Of a stretch of 64,000 bases of DNA, positions 55,246 through 64,000 are shown in pieces. The DNA comes from Datnioides undecimradiatus. Its lineage: Eukaryota > Chordata > Actinopteri > Lobotiformes > Datnioididae. The stretch is taken from the NCBI GenBank assembly GCA_008933995.1, contig WARS01000015.1, forward strand, positions 3,584,173 to 3,648,172, read 5' to 3'. A program made the translations under genes and the position numbers. Under the pieces are notes generated by a model. It saw only the letters and a program-made list of their open reading frames with translations. It made no database searches and had not been told where the DNA came from. The first letter of the stretch is position 1. Every line of letters begins with the position of its first letter.

Positions 55246-55303
55246 CTCAGGGGTTATATCAGATACTACTCTACTACTCTAAACTCAGGGGTTATATCAG
55301 ATA
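55246..55303. repeat. 38-bp tandem duplication
   Basis: The same 20 bases occur at 55246-55265 and 55284-55303, a 38-bp period, with TACTACTCTACTACTC between them. It lies in the region below the SLC6 stop and may be part of its 3' UTR. Confidence 0.75.
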
Positions 55304-56110
55304 TCTATTATTTACACACTGAAGTGTTTTATGGGTCTATTCCAGGTGATGACCTTGCCTATACATAAGGTCATTTGATGCTTTCCAAATACAAAAGTAG
55401 ATGAAAATGGCCTAATGTCAACATTTAACAACAATCCAGCACAATGCATTGTGGGTCTGGCCACTAACATGACATGAGTTGCATTTGGAGATGGCTTTCT
55501 TATAGGACAGGCCTCTCTGGCCCCTCTGTGATGTAGATACACGATTGAGAAATGTGGCCTTCGCTCTACAGTGAACTAAAAAGCTCCAGATTGCCTCTGC
55601 CACAGATGAGTAACACAGTCTTACAGCACACAAACTCTTTGACATTTATCACACATTGCAAGAGAAAACGTCACTGCATACACCGCACATTTTTGCTGAT
55701 TAATCAACCCAAAGGGAGGATATAATAATTTAAATTTCTTTGGTTGGAATGAGCACCTGCATAGTCAAAACAGGGCACACAATCATTCATACCTTCATTA
55801 AACTGAATTAATTAATTTAGTTGGTGGATAAAATCTCAAATTTTCATTATACACTTACACCAGAAGGTGAAGGGGTATTTTCGCACTGCTGAGGTCAACT
55901 GCAAAAAAAATAAGTTTTAGCATAAATGTACCAAGATACAGTAAAAAGTCCAAGTTCTTTGGTAGAACAAATATAATAGATAGGATTATAATTTTATGGT
56001 AGAAATTAAAAGGCTGTAAGTACATGACTACACAGCACCTTTCATTAAACAACCTACCACAGGACTGGTATGTACAGACGCACAGACAGGGCTTTGGATG
56101 TATTTCCCAT

Positions 56111-56224
56111 TCATGCCACTGAGGTAAACAAGGCTTCGGCAGCTGGGTTGTCTAGGTTTTGTTTTTCCGGCAGGTAATCCTCAGCATCCAGGTCTATAGT
56201 GGAGGTCAAAGCTGTTTTAAGTCT
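56111..56224 (-). CDS. SLC6 last coding exon: cytoplasmic C-terminal tail
   Basis: After acceptor CACCCTCAG the frame gives [20 protein letters not shown], then [17 protein letters not shown] and TGA (56113-56111). It is 37 residues plus stop and joins exon 57081-57248 in phase. The tail is acidic and polar and I recognise no motif in it. It was located by splice logic alone, so it is slightly less certain than the membrane exons. Confidence 0.82.
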   Translation of the reverse strand, partial: RLKTALTSTIDLDAEDYLPEKQNLDNPAAEALFTSVA

Positions 56225-59200
56225 CTGAGGGTGAGAGAGGGCACAGTTTTAGACACATTCAAGCCTGTGTTCACGCAGGTGTGGTCAGATCAGACTCTTG
56301 AAAAATCAAACAAATAGCAAAATGGACTACTCAGGAATACCCAACAGCAAATAAAGAGTATAAAATACAAATAATCGTGGGTCGTCATGGGTATGAATGG
56401 AAGATTCTGGTTTTAGTTAAGAATTAAAAAAAATAAACTATTGGATGAATCGCCATACAATTCTGTTCAAACATTAACGATCAGTATTAATGACTTTGAT
56501 GATCCCCTGACCTTTCACCTTGTGCCACCATCAGGTAAACATTTACAGATCAACTTCTACTGGAGTGGTTTTTGAGTTGCAATAAGTTATTTCCTGTTTT
56601 ATTTTGGAAAATACACACTCAATTGTTATTTCTGACTTTCGGACTCATAGTTCTCATGACTTCCTGTCATATGGGTGCATTTCCCACACCTGGTGCCCTG
56701 ATGTGTTTCACCCGTGTCCCATTTTTCCCTGCCTTACATCTGCGTTTAGTTTATTTCTGCAGTGTGCAAATGCTGTGTAAATGTTGATTCAGAAAAAAAA
56801 ACCATTATTTACATTATCCATCTGACCAGTCTCTCACGCTGTCTATGTCCCACACTGCAAACATTTACACTGAATGGTTTAAATTGCTTAAATGGTGGCA
56901 GCAGCTGCTTTTTAAAAAATTATTTTGCAAATATTACAATTCATTTAATGTATGGCATGAAGATGTTCGACATATTTCAAAGTATAATAATAATAATAAC
57001 AACAATAATAATAATAATCTAAAAGCAAATTAATTGTACAACTATTGAATGCTGTTGAGAATAATGAGATCTGTACTCACCTGCAGAAGTGAACCTTTGT
57101 TGTTATACAGCTCATGAATGGCTCCTAGTGGGATCCACACTATGGAGACCAGTGACACGACCCAGCCCACACATTCAGCCCACACTGGATATGTGTACTT
57201 CCCATAACGCACAGGAGAGTACTGGGCAATGCTGGAAGCCAGTATACACTACATAGGGAAAAGGATCTTGTTAAAAATATATTTAATAAGCATTATGAGC
57301 TGAATTGTACTGATAATCCTGGGCGATAATTAGAAAACTGTGCTTATTCAGACAGCGTAAACCTCACCAGCACCAACAGGGGACAGAGTAGCAGCCAACA
57401 GAGACGAAAGTAGATGCTTGGAGTTTTTCCTTGCATCCTCTTGATCATTAAGGAGATTCTCGGGACACCTGGTGCAAACAGTCCACATTTGAAATAACCA
57501 TTAACAACCAATAACTCTATCTGTAGATGTGCAAGATAGTTAAATCTTGTTAAAAATAAGATGATGGTAACAAGAAATCCTAGAGATCTGTCATGGTTTT
57601 GAGTTGAGTTTGTTTTGTTGTTTCCTGTTTTATTTTGAAAAGTTTTTCCCTTGTGTGTTTCTGTCTGCTTGTTTCCTGTCTTGATTAATTGATTGATCTC
57701 ACCTGTGTCTCGTTTGCTGCCCTCCAAGTCTACTTAAGTTGCGTCATTGGCTTTGTTCTCTGTCGGTTAATTTGCTATGTTAGTGTTCATGTTCACGCCT
57801 TGTTTTCCTGTGCTCTTTGTGTGTTTGGATTTCTGGTTTTTGGATTTTTGGGGGTTTTTTGTAATTTAGATTACCATGTCATGTTCGGACTGACTACCTG
57901 GATTTTGACCCTGCCTGCCTTGACCACCCGTAAGCTTGTGCCCTGAAATAAACTGTTTAAATATCTTTGGCCCCCTTGTTCGTGTCTGCATTTGGGTCCT
58001 GCTCTCTCCTGTAACCCAGCCTTGACAAGATCTTAATAATAGGAACTTATCAACTATGTGTGGATCCTACCAAAGATCCAGCAGACAGCAACAACTTCAA
58101 AGAAAGCCAGGAACATGAGGGAAACCACGGCAGTGTAATGGTCCATGAGCTGAAACACATAGATACCTCCCTGTACAGGAAGTAGAAGACAGAGAAAGAA
58201 AGAGAAAGATCAAAATTACAAAATAGCTGTCACTGATGATACAACTGTTACAGTGTACGGTGCCACATATCCTTAAATGTTGCTCTGACAGGTAAAAGTG
58301 TACCTTGGTAATATGAGGAATCCCCAGGATAAAGCAGACAATGCACACAACAAGGGCCAGCAGCTCCTCTCTCTTTAGGTAGCGCAGAACTTCAGGGCCG
58401 AACTCATCTTTTATGAACGTTATGGCAACTTCAACTGTAGCAAACTTTGGTGCATACAAACGCGCACGCACACACACACACACAGACAACCGTTCTTGTG
58501 TTTGTCATAGTAATCCCACGCTTTAATTTGTTATGACTCTCTTTACATATTTAACAATAATTAGGCTGTGCAAAGAGCTGGGTAACCATGACAACCAATT
58601 TGGGTGCTAATACTGCTATTTAGCAAACATCCAGGGCTACAAACAGAAACTGTGTATTTAATCATATTATGATTTGAGTGGTTTTAAATATGATTGTTTA
58701 GCTAACAGGTGGATTTTGAAGCTCTTCGCATCACAAATTTTAAATTTGTCAAATACTTTTAACAAATAATTTATAACCAAGAACCTAACACAAACCAAAC
58801 GTGAGCGCTGCTAACTTGCTGATCTGTAACAGTAAACATGGTTAACATTTGCATTGTCATTGTGAGCATGCTGCGTAATTATTTGGATCAACTCACTACT
58901 GTGCACTAAGTAAGTAAGCTAACAGAGGTATTAGCATGGTTGTAGACTGTCAGCAAGAAGCAGAAGTTATCAGCCTTTTAAAGCAGACTATAGACTATAC
59001 AGCACCGTATTTGCACCTCATAACTTACCAGCTATTTTAGTAATTAGCCCCTCCCTTGAAGTTTCAAAAAATATTTAAATGTAAAATAGTTTAAAGATCA
59101 TACTTGTGTGCATTCATTTGTGTATATTAGAGTCTAACAATCAGTTGTTTTGACTAGACAGAGCTCTGAAATTTTATGTGTAATCATTTCCATGTACATG

Positions 59201-62200
59201 ACCGAAAGATGGACACAGTCAGGTAAACAGTTACAGAGAGAGAGCTTGAATAGGTGCTGAAGAAATCTTCTGTACATGAGTTGAGTCATGAAACATCCGC
59301 TCTGCCCTGTTTCCACATCAGTGTTCCTTCCCCCTGACAGAGTCTAACAGAATAGAATCTGTCTGACTTCAGGTTTATTGATGATAGGGAAGTTTCCACT
59401 AAATATAAGTGCGCAACAGCACAATTTTTAGCCATTTCAAATGTTGTATCGAAGTTTATGGGGATGTTTACCTGGCTGTCCAGGCCCAGACACAGCAGCA
59501 TAAAGAAGAACAGAAGGGCCCACAGCTGAAAGACAGGCATGGTGGAGAGGACTTCAGGATACACAACAAACACCAAACCAGGACCTGAAACACAATACAA
59601 TAAAGGTGCTGTTAATTCAGGTTGTAAATGGATAGAAATTGAGACATATAAACCTGGCGGCTGCTAAGAATTTCATGTAAACAAATAAAATGTTTATTTG
59701 TTATTATTATTACCTTCGGAGAGAGCCGCTAACTGTGTTTCTCTTGTTAGCATGCTAAGCAAAGCTAATCCACTGCTCATTCCAGCTAAATATCACAGTG
59801 AATTACTATAATTCCTAAAAAGTCAAACTGTAGTTTAATTGTAGAGCTTAGACCAGGGATCAATAAGTCATAGCTTTGTATTACTCTAAACTTAGGTCCG
59901 GTCATTGTATGTTGTGTTTAACTAAAGACTGTGTAAAGTAATGAATGTTGCAAAGTCAAAGTCACTAATATTTGCTGAGGGAAGTGACAAAACTACACCT
60001 ACAACATCAAATTTACCATCACTGTACAATTGCATGAATCACCTGTTTGTTTGGCCTCATAGTGCATTAAACTGATACTAAAAGATGCCAAACATCTGTC
60101 AGTTTGGCTTAACCTTTTCTAAATCTGAGAGAAATGTTACAGCCCAGTGTAGTTTGTTTTCACAAGTACTACTCTTCTGTTTTACTTAGGCTTAGTGCCT
60201 CTTGTGTCATATCACGTCTGAACCTATTCATTCAGGCTTAGTGCCAGACATGAGGTGTCTGAAGAGCACCGCTGGATACAATTTCATCTGGGCTGCTGTG
60301 TGATGAAACCAAACAACACGAAGCTCGACAGTCTATTAAGAATGAATGAGTTACAGTAACTGGAGGAAGATGGAGCACCGCAGGGTTTAACCTTGTAAAT
60401 AATCTCCTTTTATTACAGACACCCATAAATCTGATTGTGTTGTTTTCACATTTAAACACAGATGCAAGAGGTCAGCTGCTGTCACTGCGATACTGAGCGG
60501 GATATGATTTTTTAAGGTATGACTTCTTGAAGAGGCAGGAGTCATACAGAAAACACACCACTGACTGGCCAGCCATGTGTACACACTGATATTTTGAAGA
60601 TACAGTGTTTTTGATTAGCTCACAGGATTCTTACCTGACCCAAGGTCTGAGCGTGAGTTGTCTCAGTTTCTGGTAATGCATTACTTAACTGACAAAGCTG
60701 CTGTGAAGGCTTGTGTTTGCATGCTTTCACTGCAGCACGCATAGCAAAGTTGTGTTTATGTTTCAGCTACATATGGCAACCATTTATAACAGATACTTAA
60801 AGGGGCAGTCCAACGATTTAATATTCTTCTTAAATACAGAGGAAATATTAAAAATCTTTAAGAAATATATTGAAATTTTTCTAAAAAGGGAACAAATCAA
60901 CCACTTTCAGTGCATGAAGCTATATGTTCACCCTATCAAATAGATAGTAGATGAATAGAGAGTTCAGTGTGCTTCCCAAGCCCCACAGATGATAATAGTT
61001 TTATCAGGCTGTTTAGTCTTTACTGGGGTGGAAATACTGAACTTTGCATAAAACTGGTGGTGTACCACTTTAAGAAATTCTATTTCCACTATTTATCCTT
61101 GAGTGACCTGCATACGTCAAAGTATTCAATGCAGATGTGCAAATTTTGAATTGTCTGGTTTTCCATGGAAAGAAAAAGATGGGGAAAAAAAGCTCCCAGG
61201 AGACTGAAAACAAAAACAACAGCTGACAGGACAGCAGAGCTTGGGGTCTATTTCTCATGTCCATCTCTGTATGTGTAACATACTGACATCATCTAGTACA
61301 TTAGATCCTTAAAATAAAACAAAACCGTGAGAGCGTGGTGGGCTGGACTTTCCAGGCTTACCATCTGTGGCTATGTTGTCCACTGGAAGGTTATGTATAT
61401 GAGCCATGTAGCCAATAGCGGAGAAGATCACAAAGCCAGCCAGGATACTCGTGAATGAGTTAGTAAATGATACGATCAAAGCATCCCTGTGAACAAAGAA
61501 GGATAAAATAAACAATTTGAGCTCAAAAAACTTGGGCAGACATGAGGCAATAGATTATAGAGCAGCCATTTGATCATCAAGACAGTTGTGAGAAGTATCA
61601 GATCTCTCAGTCAGGGTCGCACACATTGGAAGTAAGAGATGAAAGTGTCTGGTTGTTAAATAAATGCAGAGCAGTTAAGGGATTTGTTTGTGCATCCGAC
61701 AGAGCAACTGGGTCCTGCACTGATGAAGTCCTTACTTGTGCATAGACTGCATTAAATAGAATACTGAATTTTCACCTGAGGATGTTGTTGTTGAATTTGT
61801 TGTAACTTGCCATTGAGATCATGGAGCCAAATGCTATTCCAAGGGAGTTAAACACCTGGGCAGCTGCCTTTACCCAAACCTGTGGTGGAGATGAAAAAGA
61901 GGATGAATTTAAATATAGTTTCATTAAATCTAACAAATTTGAATTGTTTTGGGGGTTTTTTTTAATCTGGGCTCTTCTTTCTAGTTTGAAGTAAGAGCTA
62001 TTTTTTCACTATCTAAGGTGTCTTGAGTACAGCCTCTGTGGTTTATTGAGGTCATTTCTGCAATGAACTAAAAAAAAAACATGTAGGTTTTTCCTTTTGC
62101 CGCTCGGGTTTTTGTTAAATTTGAAACTTGAGCAAACACAAGATAAAAGCCTATTCTCTTAACAGATAGGCTTCAATCTATGGAAATGAATAATATTTGC

Positions 62201-63859
62201 ATTATATTCTTTGCTCTCTGACATATACAGTTAAATATGACATTGATAGCATTTATCAATCACTTCTGTATGAGATAATAATTACAAACATGTAACCAAA
62301 GTCTTATGGGTCAGCTTACGCTTCATTCATTAACAGAGTCTCACCTTTACTTCAAACAGTTTGCTCCAGACAGGTGTCACAAAGTAGAGGAGACCATTCT
62401 TGGCTCCAGGAAGCTGCACATTATTAATGAGCAGGGCAAACAGGATGAAGTATGGAAACACAGCGGTGAAATACACAACCTGTGTGACACAGCCAGTGAC
62501 AAACAGAAGCAGATCAATGCGTGGGTTTGTTTTGTAAGGTGAAGTTGCAACAGTTGACCTACTGTGTTCGTATCTCATATCTCAGTCTGGGCTAGACAAG
62601 GGTATCTGATCAAAATTCATGAGCCACTGCAATTATTATATCAAATGATATCATACTTCATACATCATACTAGCAAAGCTCTTCTCTGTCTTTTATCATG
62701 TCCTGGTTTTGTGGTGGCAGAGCAAACATGTTTGCTTTGCATCTGAAGCTTGTCTTGTGTATGTTTTAACCTGAACTATATTTATCTACTTCCATTTTGT
62801 GCAACAACTTCCTGGGTGTGTCTAACCTGCAAATAAGTCCTAATGTAGAACATGGTACTTTAAATGACTAACTTTGAGAGTAAAATAGCATGCAGCAAAG
62901 AGTATGAACTATATTCCTGTAATCAGCAAAAATAAACTCCTTGCATGTAACACTCCTTGTCTTTCTCATTGACTTTGCTGAATTATTAACATTAACTGTG
63001 ATAAATGTCACAGGGTAGACACAATGAACAGTCAAGTTAAAGAATGGGACCAACACAACATTAACCATAATCACCAATGTGCATAAACACACTTTACAGA
63101 AAAGCAGCCACTGCTCTGACCTTGCCGGTTGATTTGATCCCTCTAAATATGCATAAATACACGATGACCCAGGCAACGAGGAGATAGCCAAAGAGTTCCC
63201 AGCGAAGGCCACCTACTTCTTCAATGCTACTGGTTTTCTCCAAAAGCCTGTGACTGAAAACATGGAAAAAGAATTGCAAAAACACAAATAACAAGTCATT
63301 CCAATCTTAAAGACTCAGCTTTTAAACCCTAAGTATCTCTACAACATCAAATATTCTTTATTCAATGAGTAAAAAAGTTACTGCCGAGTTTATACATTTT
63401 CAGTTTGTATGGCTTTATTATCAGTAAAAAGGGTGTGAAATGATGAATTCACTGCTTCGATTGACTAAAATTTACCATGAACACTGATTGGACATCCTCT
63501 TTACATGTGGTGAAATATACCTTTACTTTTCAATGCCATTAAGAAAAATACAACATGGGCTCCTTCCTCTGGAGAAAAACAGTTGGGCTAGAGCCACAAA
63601 AAGTGTGCACACATTTGTGCAAGTGAAAATGAAGAGAATTATTCTCACTCAAAGAACTGTTGGCTGGCCGACTGCAGGTGGGTGCTGTTGCCAGGGAAAC
63701 CGCTGGAACAGTTTCCGACAGCATTCCAGGTGTTGTTGCAGGACTTCCAGGGTAGGGTCGCTCCAAACGAGTTGAACAAATAGTAAAGTGCCCAGCTCAT
63801 GAGCACATTGTAGTACGTGGAAAAGACGAAGGAGATAACAACTGTGGCTAGACCAACAC
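56111..63859 (-). CDS. SLC6-family Na+/Cl- dependent transporter, ine-like (5' end outside window)
   Basis: Eleven coding exons (minus, 5' to 3'): 63649-63859, 63121-63253, 62345-62479, 61776-61879, 61362-61486, 59472-59584, 58304-58444, 58071-58170, 57368-57468, 57081-57248, 56111-56224. They total 1445 nt, or 480 aa plus TGA after two bases of a split codon, with all GT-AG phases consistent. The part present covers TM3 to the C-terminus; TM1-2 lie beyond 64000. Visible SLC6 hallmarks are the Cys pair and three N-glycosylation sequons in the TM3-TM4 loop, TM6 [14 protein letters not shown]7 NSFTS and TM8 LGLDSQF. By comparison with GAT1, the TM6 Gln/Ser, TM7 Asn/Ser and TM8 Asp-Ser that bind Cl- and Na+ are kept, so a working cotransporter is expected. 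[24 protein letters not shown] and [12 protein letters not shown] resemble Drosophila inebriated more than GAT1 from memory. The substrate (GABA, betaine, taurine or another osmolyte) cannot be told. Confidence 0.92.
56436..56545 (-). repeat. Dispersed teleost repeat, family 1 (fragment)
   Basis: Read on the minus strand it has the series GATCCCC...CATTAA... and GGCGATTCATCCAATAGTTT, matching the 'caatccatccaatagttgttgagat' type repeat I know from percomorph introns. The same family is seen at 21185-21600, 1486-1550 and 58780-58960. It sits in the last SLC6 intron. Confidence 0.5.
56560..56780 (+). repeat. Possible degenerate LTR-like fragment
   Basis: The T-rich stretch has TTTCCTGTTTTATTTTG near its left end, as at 57624-57640 of the solo LTR, and a CACCCGTGTCCCATTTTTCC segment resembling the same part of the LTR. 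Ends and target duplication could not be found. It lies in the last SLC6 intron. Confidence 0.25.
56984..57019. repeat. (AAT)n microsatellite
   Basis: AAT units with AAC interruptions, about 60 bp below the donor of SLC6 exon 57081-57248. Confidence 0.85.
57081..57248 (-). CDS. SLC6 exon: TM11 end, loop 6 and TM12
   Basis: The exon encodes [20 protein letters not shown], then [20 protein letters not shown] and [16 protein letters not shown], which is 56 whole codons. [15 protein letters not shown] is the usual loop 6/TM12 start. No ATG-initiated frame of useful length marks it, so it was found by reading the splice sites. The donor is GTGAGT. Confidence 0.93.
57368..57468 (-). CDS. SLC6 exon: intracellular loop 5 and start of TM11
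   Basis: The exon encodes [20 protein letters not shown], then [14 protein letters not shown]. The [19 protein letters not shown] loop matches the SLC6 pattern (I..M.G..P..Y.R..W). Length is 101 nt. The donor is GTGAGG. Confidence 0.93.
57589..58027 (+). mobile_element. Solo LTR (Ty3/Gypsy-like) in an SLC6 intron
   Basis: The element starts TGTCATGG and ends CCTTGACA, so it has TG...CA ends with short inverted repeats. It is flanked by the 5-bp direct repeat AGATC (57584-57588 and 58028-58032), the usual target duplication of LTR elements. It is 439 bp, with an internal AATAAA near 57946 in plus orientation and a T-rich left half. The end segment (GCATTTGGGTCC) recalls teleost gypsy LTR tails from memory. 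No internal gag/pol sequence follows, so it is a solo LTR left by recombination. It lies antisense to the host gene. Confidence 0.75.
58071..58170 (-). CDS. SLC6 exon: TM10
   Basis: The exon encodes [20 protein letters not shown], then [25 protein letters not shown] is a strong SLC6 TM10 signature. The donor GTAGGA at 58070 is only 43 bp from the end of a solo LTR that fills most of the next intron. Confidence 0.95.
58304..58444 (-). CDS. SLC6 exon: end of TM8 and TM9 (frame-neutral)
   Basis: The exon encodes [20 protein letters not shown], then [20 protein letters not shown] and GIPHITK, which is exactly 47 codons. Its acceptor is unusual: the region 15-40 nt upstream is a (TG)n/GC tract rather than a pyrimidine tract. 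Skipping this exon would keep the frame but remove the end of TM8 and all of TM9. Confidence 0.94.
58460..58485. repeat. (CA)n/(TG)n tract next to an SLC6 acceptor
   Basis: On the minus strand this reads as a TG repeat running into GCGTGCGCG, 15-40 nt upstream of the exon at 58304-58444. It takes the place where a polypyrimidine tract is expected. Confidence 0.9.
58780..58960 (-). repeat. Dispersed teleost repeat, family 1 (diverged copy)
   Basis: TTAACATTTGCATTGTCATT, GTGAGCATGCTG and ATTAGCATGGTTGTAGACTG follow the left part of family 1 in reverse orientation. It lies in the intron between SLC6 exons 59472-59584 and 58304-58444. Confidence 0.45.
59472..59584 (-). CDS. SLC6 exon: loop 4 and TM8
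   Basis: The exon encodes [20 protein letters not shown], then [29 protein letters not shown] is the extracellular loop 4 signature. LGLDSQ carries the Na2-site Asp and Ser. It ends on a codon boundary with donor GTAAAC. Confidence 0.95.
59585..61361. other. SLC6 intron (1.8 kb)
   Basis: Largest SLC6 intron in the window, between the TM7 and TM8 exons. It holds a family 2 repeat fragment (59713-59800) and nothing else recognised. Confidence 0.7.
59713..59800 (+). repeat. Dispersed teleost repeat, family 2 copy (left half)
   Basis: CCTTCGGAGAGAGCCGCTAA, then GCATGCTAAGCAAAGCTAAT, corresponds to the left half of family 2. It lies in the SLC6 intron upstream of exon 59472-59584. Confidence 0.5.
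61362..61486 (-). CDS. SLC6 exon: TM7
   Basis: The exon encodes [20 protein letters not shown], then [20 protein letters not shown] and TDG. The Asn and last Ser of NSFTS align with the GAT1 TM7 Na+ and Cl- ligands. [13 protein letters not shown] is the family TM7 consensus. The donor is GTAAGC. Confidence 0.94.
61776..61879 (-). CDS. SLC6 exon: TM6, ion-binding helix
   Basis: The exon encodes [20 protein letters not shown], then [16 protein letters not shown]6 is the unwound helix that binds substrate and ions. Q and S of QVFNS align with GAT1 Gln291 and Ser295 (Cl- site). SYNKFNNN ends the helix as in ine-type members. The donor GTGAAA is weak. Confidence 0.93.
62345..62479 (-). CDS. SLC6 exon: TM5 and loop 3
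   Basis: The exon encodes [20 protein letters not shown], then [20 protein letters not shown] and [15 protein letters not shown] and the LPGA...G..YF..P.W..L pattern are SLC6 signatures. It is exactly 45 codons with both ends on codon boundaries. The donor is GTGAGA. Confidence 0.94.
63121..63253 (-). CDS. SLC6 exon: end of loop 2 and TM4
   Basis: With acceptor TTTTCAG at 63254 the exon reads [20 protein letters not shown], then [20 protein letters not shown] and [22 protein letters not shown] and RGIKSTGK are the conserved SLC6 TM4 segment. A second AG five bases downstream would break the frame, so the upstream one is preferred. The donor is GTCAGA. Confidence 0.92.
63649..63859 (-). CDS. 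SLC6 exon: TM3 and large extracellular loop 2
   Basis: The exon encodes [20 protein letters not shown], then [12 protein letters not shown] (TM3) and the loop with SCNNTWN and GNCSS. The two cysteines form the family disulfide, and NNT, NCS and NST are glycosylation sequons. The TM3 tyrosines (TYYNV) line the substrate site in the family. It ends two bases into a codon with donor GTGAGA. Confidence 0.93.
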
Positions 63860-64000
63860 CTGCAGAGTGACACGAAGGGAAGAAGACACAAAGTGAGGGG
63901 TGACTCTGCACAGATTGAGCCATCTGTGGGGAAGAAGTAGCACATTTACTACTTTAAATTGTTATAAAATCAGTTGCACACTCCATATTTTGCAGGAAAG

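Larger units (their letters stand above)
37134..56110. other. Intergenic region between wscd2 promoter and SLC6 3' end
   Basis: About 19 kb of AT-rich DNA with a family 3 repeat (43245-43805), the GC/CA/poly(A) tract at 44165, a hairpin at 53711 and a 38-bp duplication at 55246. No gene is recognised; the many short open frames lack family motifs and splice context. The lower 2 kb may be SLC6 3' UTR. Blocks at about 48.65-48.90 kb and 50.75-50.92 kb are candidate conserved non-coding elements on appearance only. Confidence 0.5.

Noticed and set aside
57689..57946. 85-codon plus-strand open frame
   Set aside because: It lies inside the solo LTR and has no retroviral or retrotransposon protein motif; LTRs are normally non-coding.

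Overview
The window reads as vertebrate nuclear DNA, most likely from a teleost and probably a percomorph. Genes are split into short exons with GT-AG introns, coding density is low, dinucleotide microsatellites are frequent, and several dispersed repeats match families I remember from percomorph genomes. No bacterial, phage, CRISPR or operon-like structure was seen.

Two protein-coding genes can be supported, both on the minus strand. (1) 3245-18245 holds the complete coding sequence of wscd2, a Golgi type II membrane protein with two WSC domains and a PAPS-dependent sulfotransferase domain. It has eight coding exons, 1707 nt and 568 aa, and every junction keeps frame. Its promoter is probably the CpG island at about 36.56-37.11 kb. 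A consensus minus-strand donor (GTAAGT) lies at the island's left edge, which implies a non-coding first exon and an ~18 kb first intron. (2) 56111-63859 holds the last 11 coding exons of an SLC6-family Na+/Cl- coupled transporter, from TM3 to the stop. The 5' part runs off the right edge. Remembered motifs place it closest to the inebriated (ine)-like/GABA-osmolyte branch of SLC6.

Layout: 1-3244, wscd2 3' flank or UTR; 3245-18245, wscd2 coding exons and introns; 18246-37133, probable 5' UTR, large first intron and CpG-island promoter; ~37.2-56.1 kb, a long intergenic stretch without a recognisable gene; 56111-63859, SLC6 gene; 63860-64000, SLC6 intron. Repeats include a 439-bp solo LTR with a 5-bp target duplication inside an SLC6 intron, several old copies of three dispersed repeat families, a tRNA-SINE-like block, microsatellites, and three long perfect hairpins.

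The two genes show no functional link and are simply neighbours in tandem orientation. I found no convincing undescribed system. The most useful leads concern RNA-level control: a 14-bp hairpin plus two uORFs just before the wscd2 start, a (TG)n tract in place of the usual polypyrimidine tract before a frame-neutral SLC6 exon, and the solo LTR 43 bp from a splice donor.
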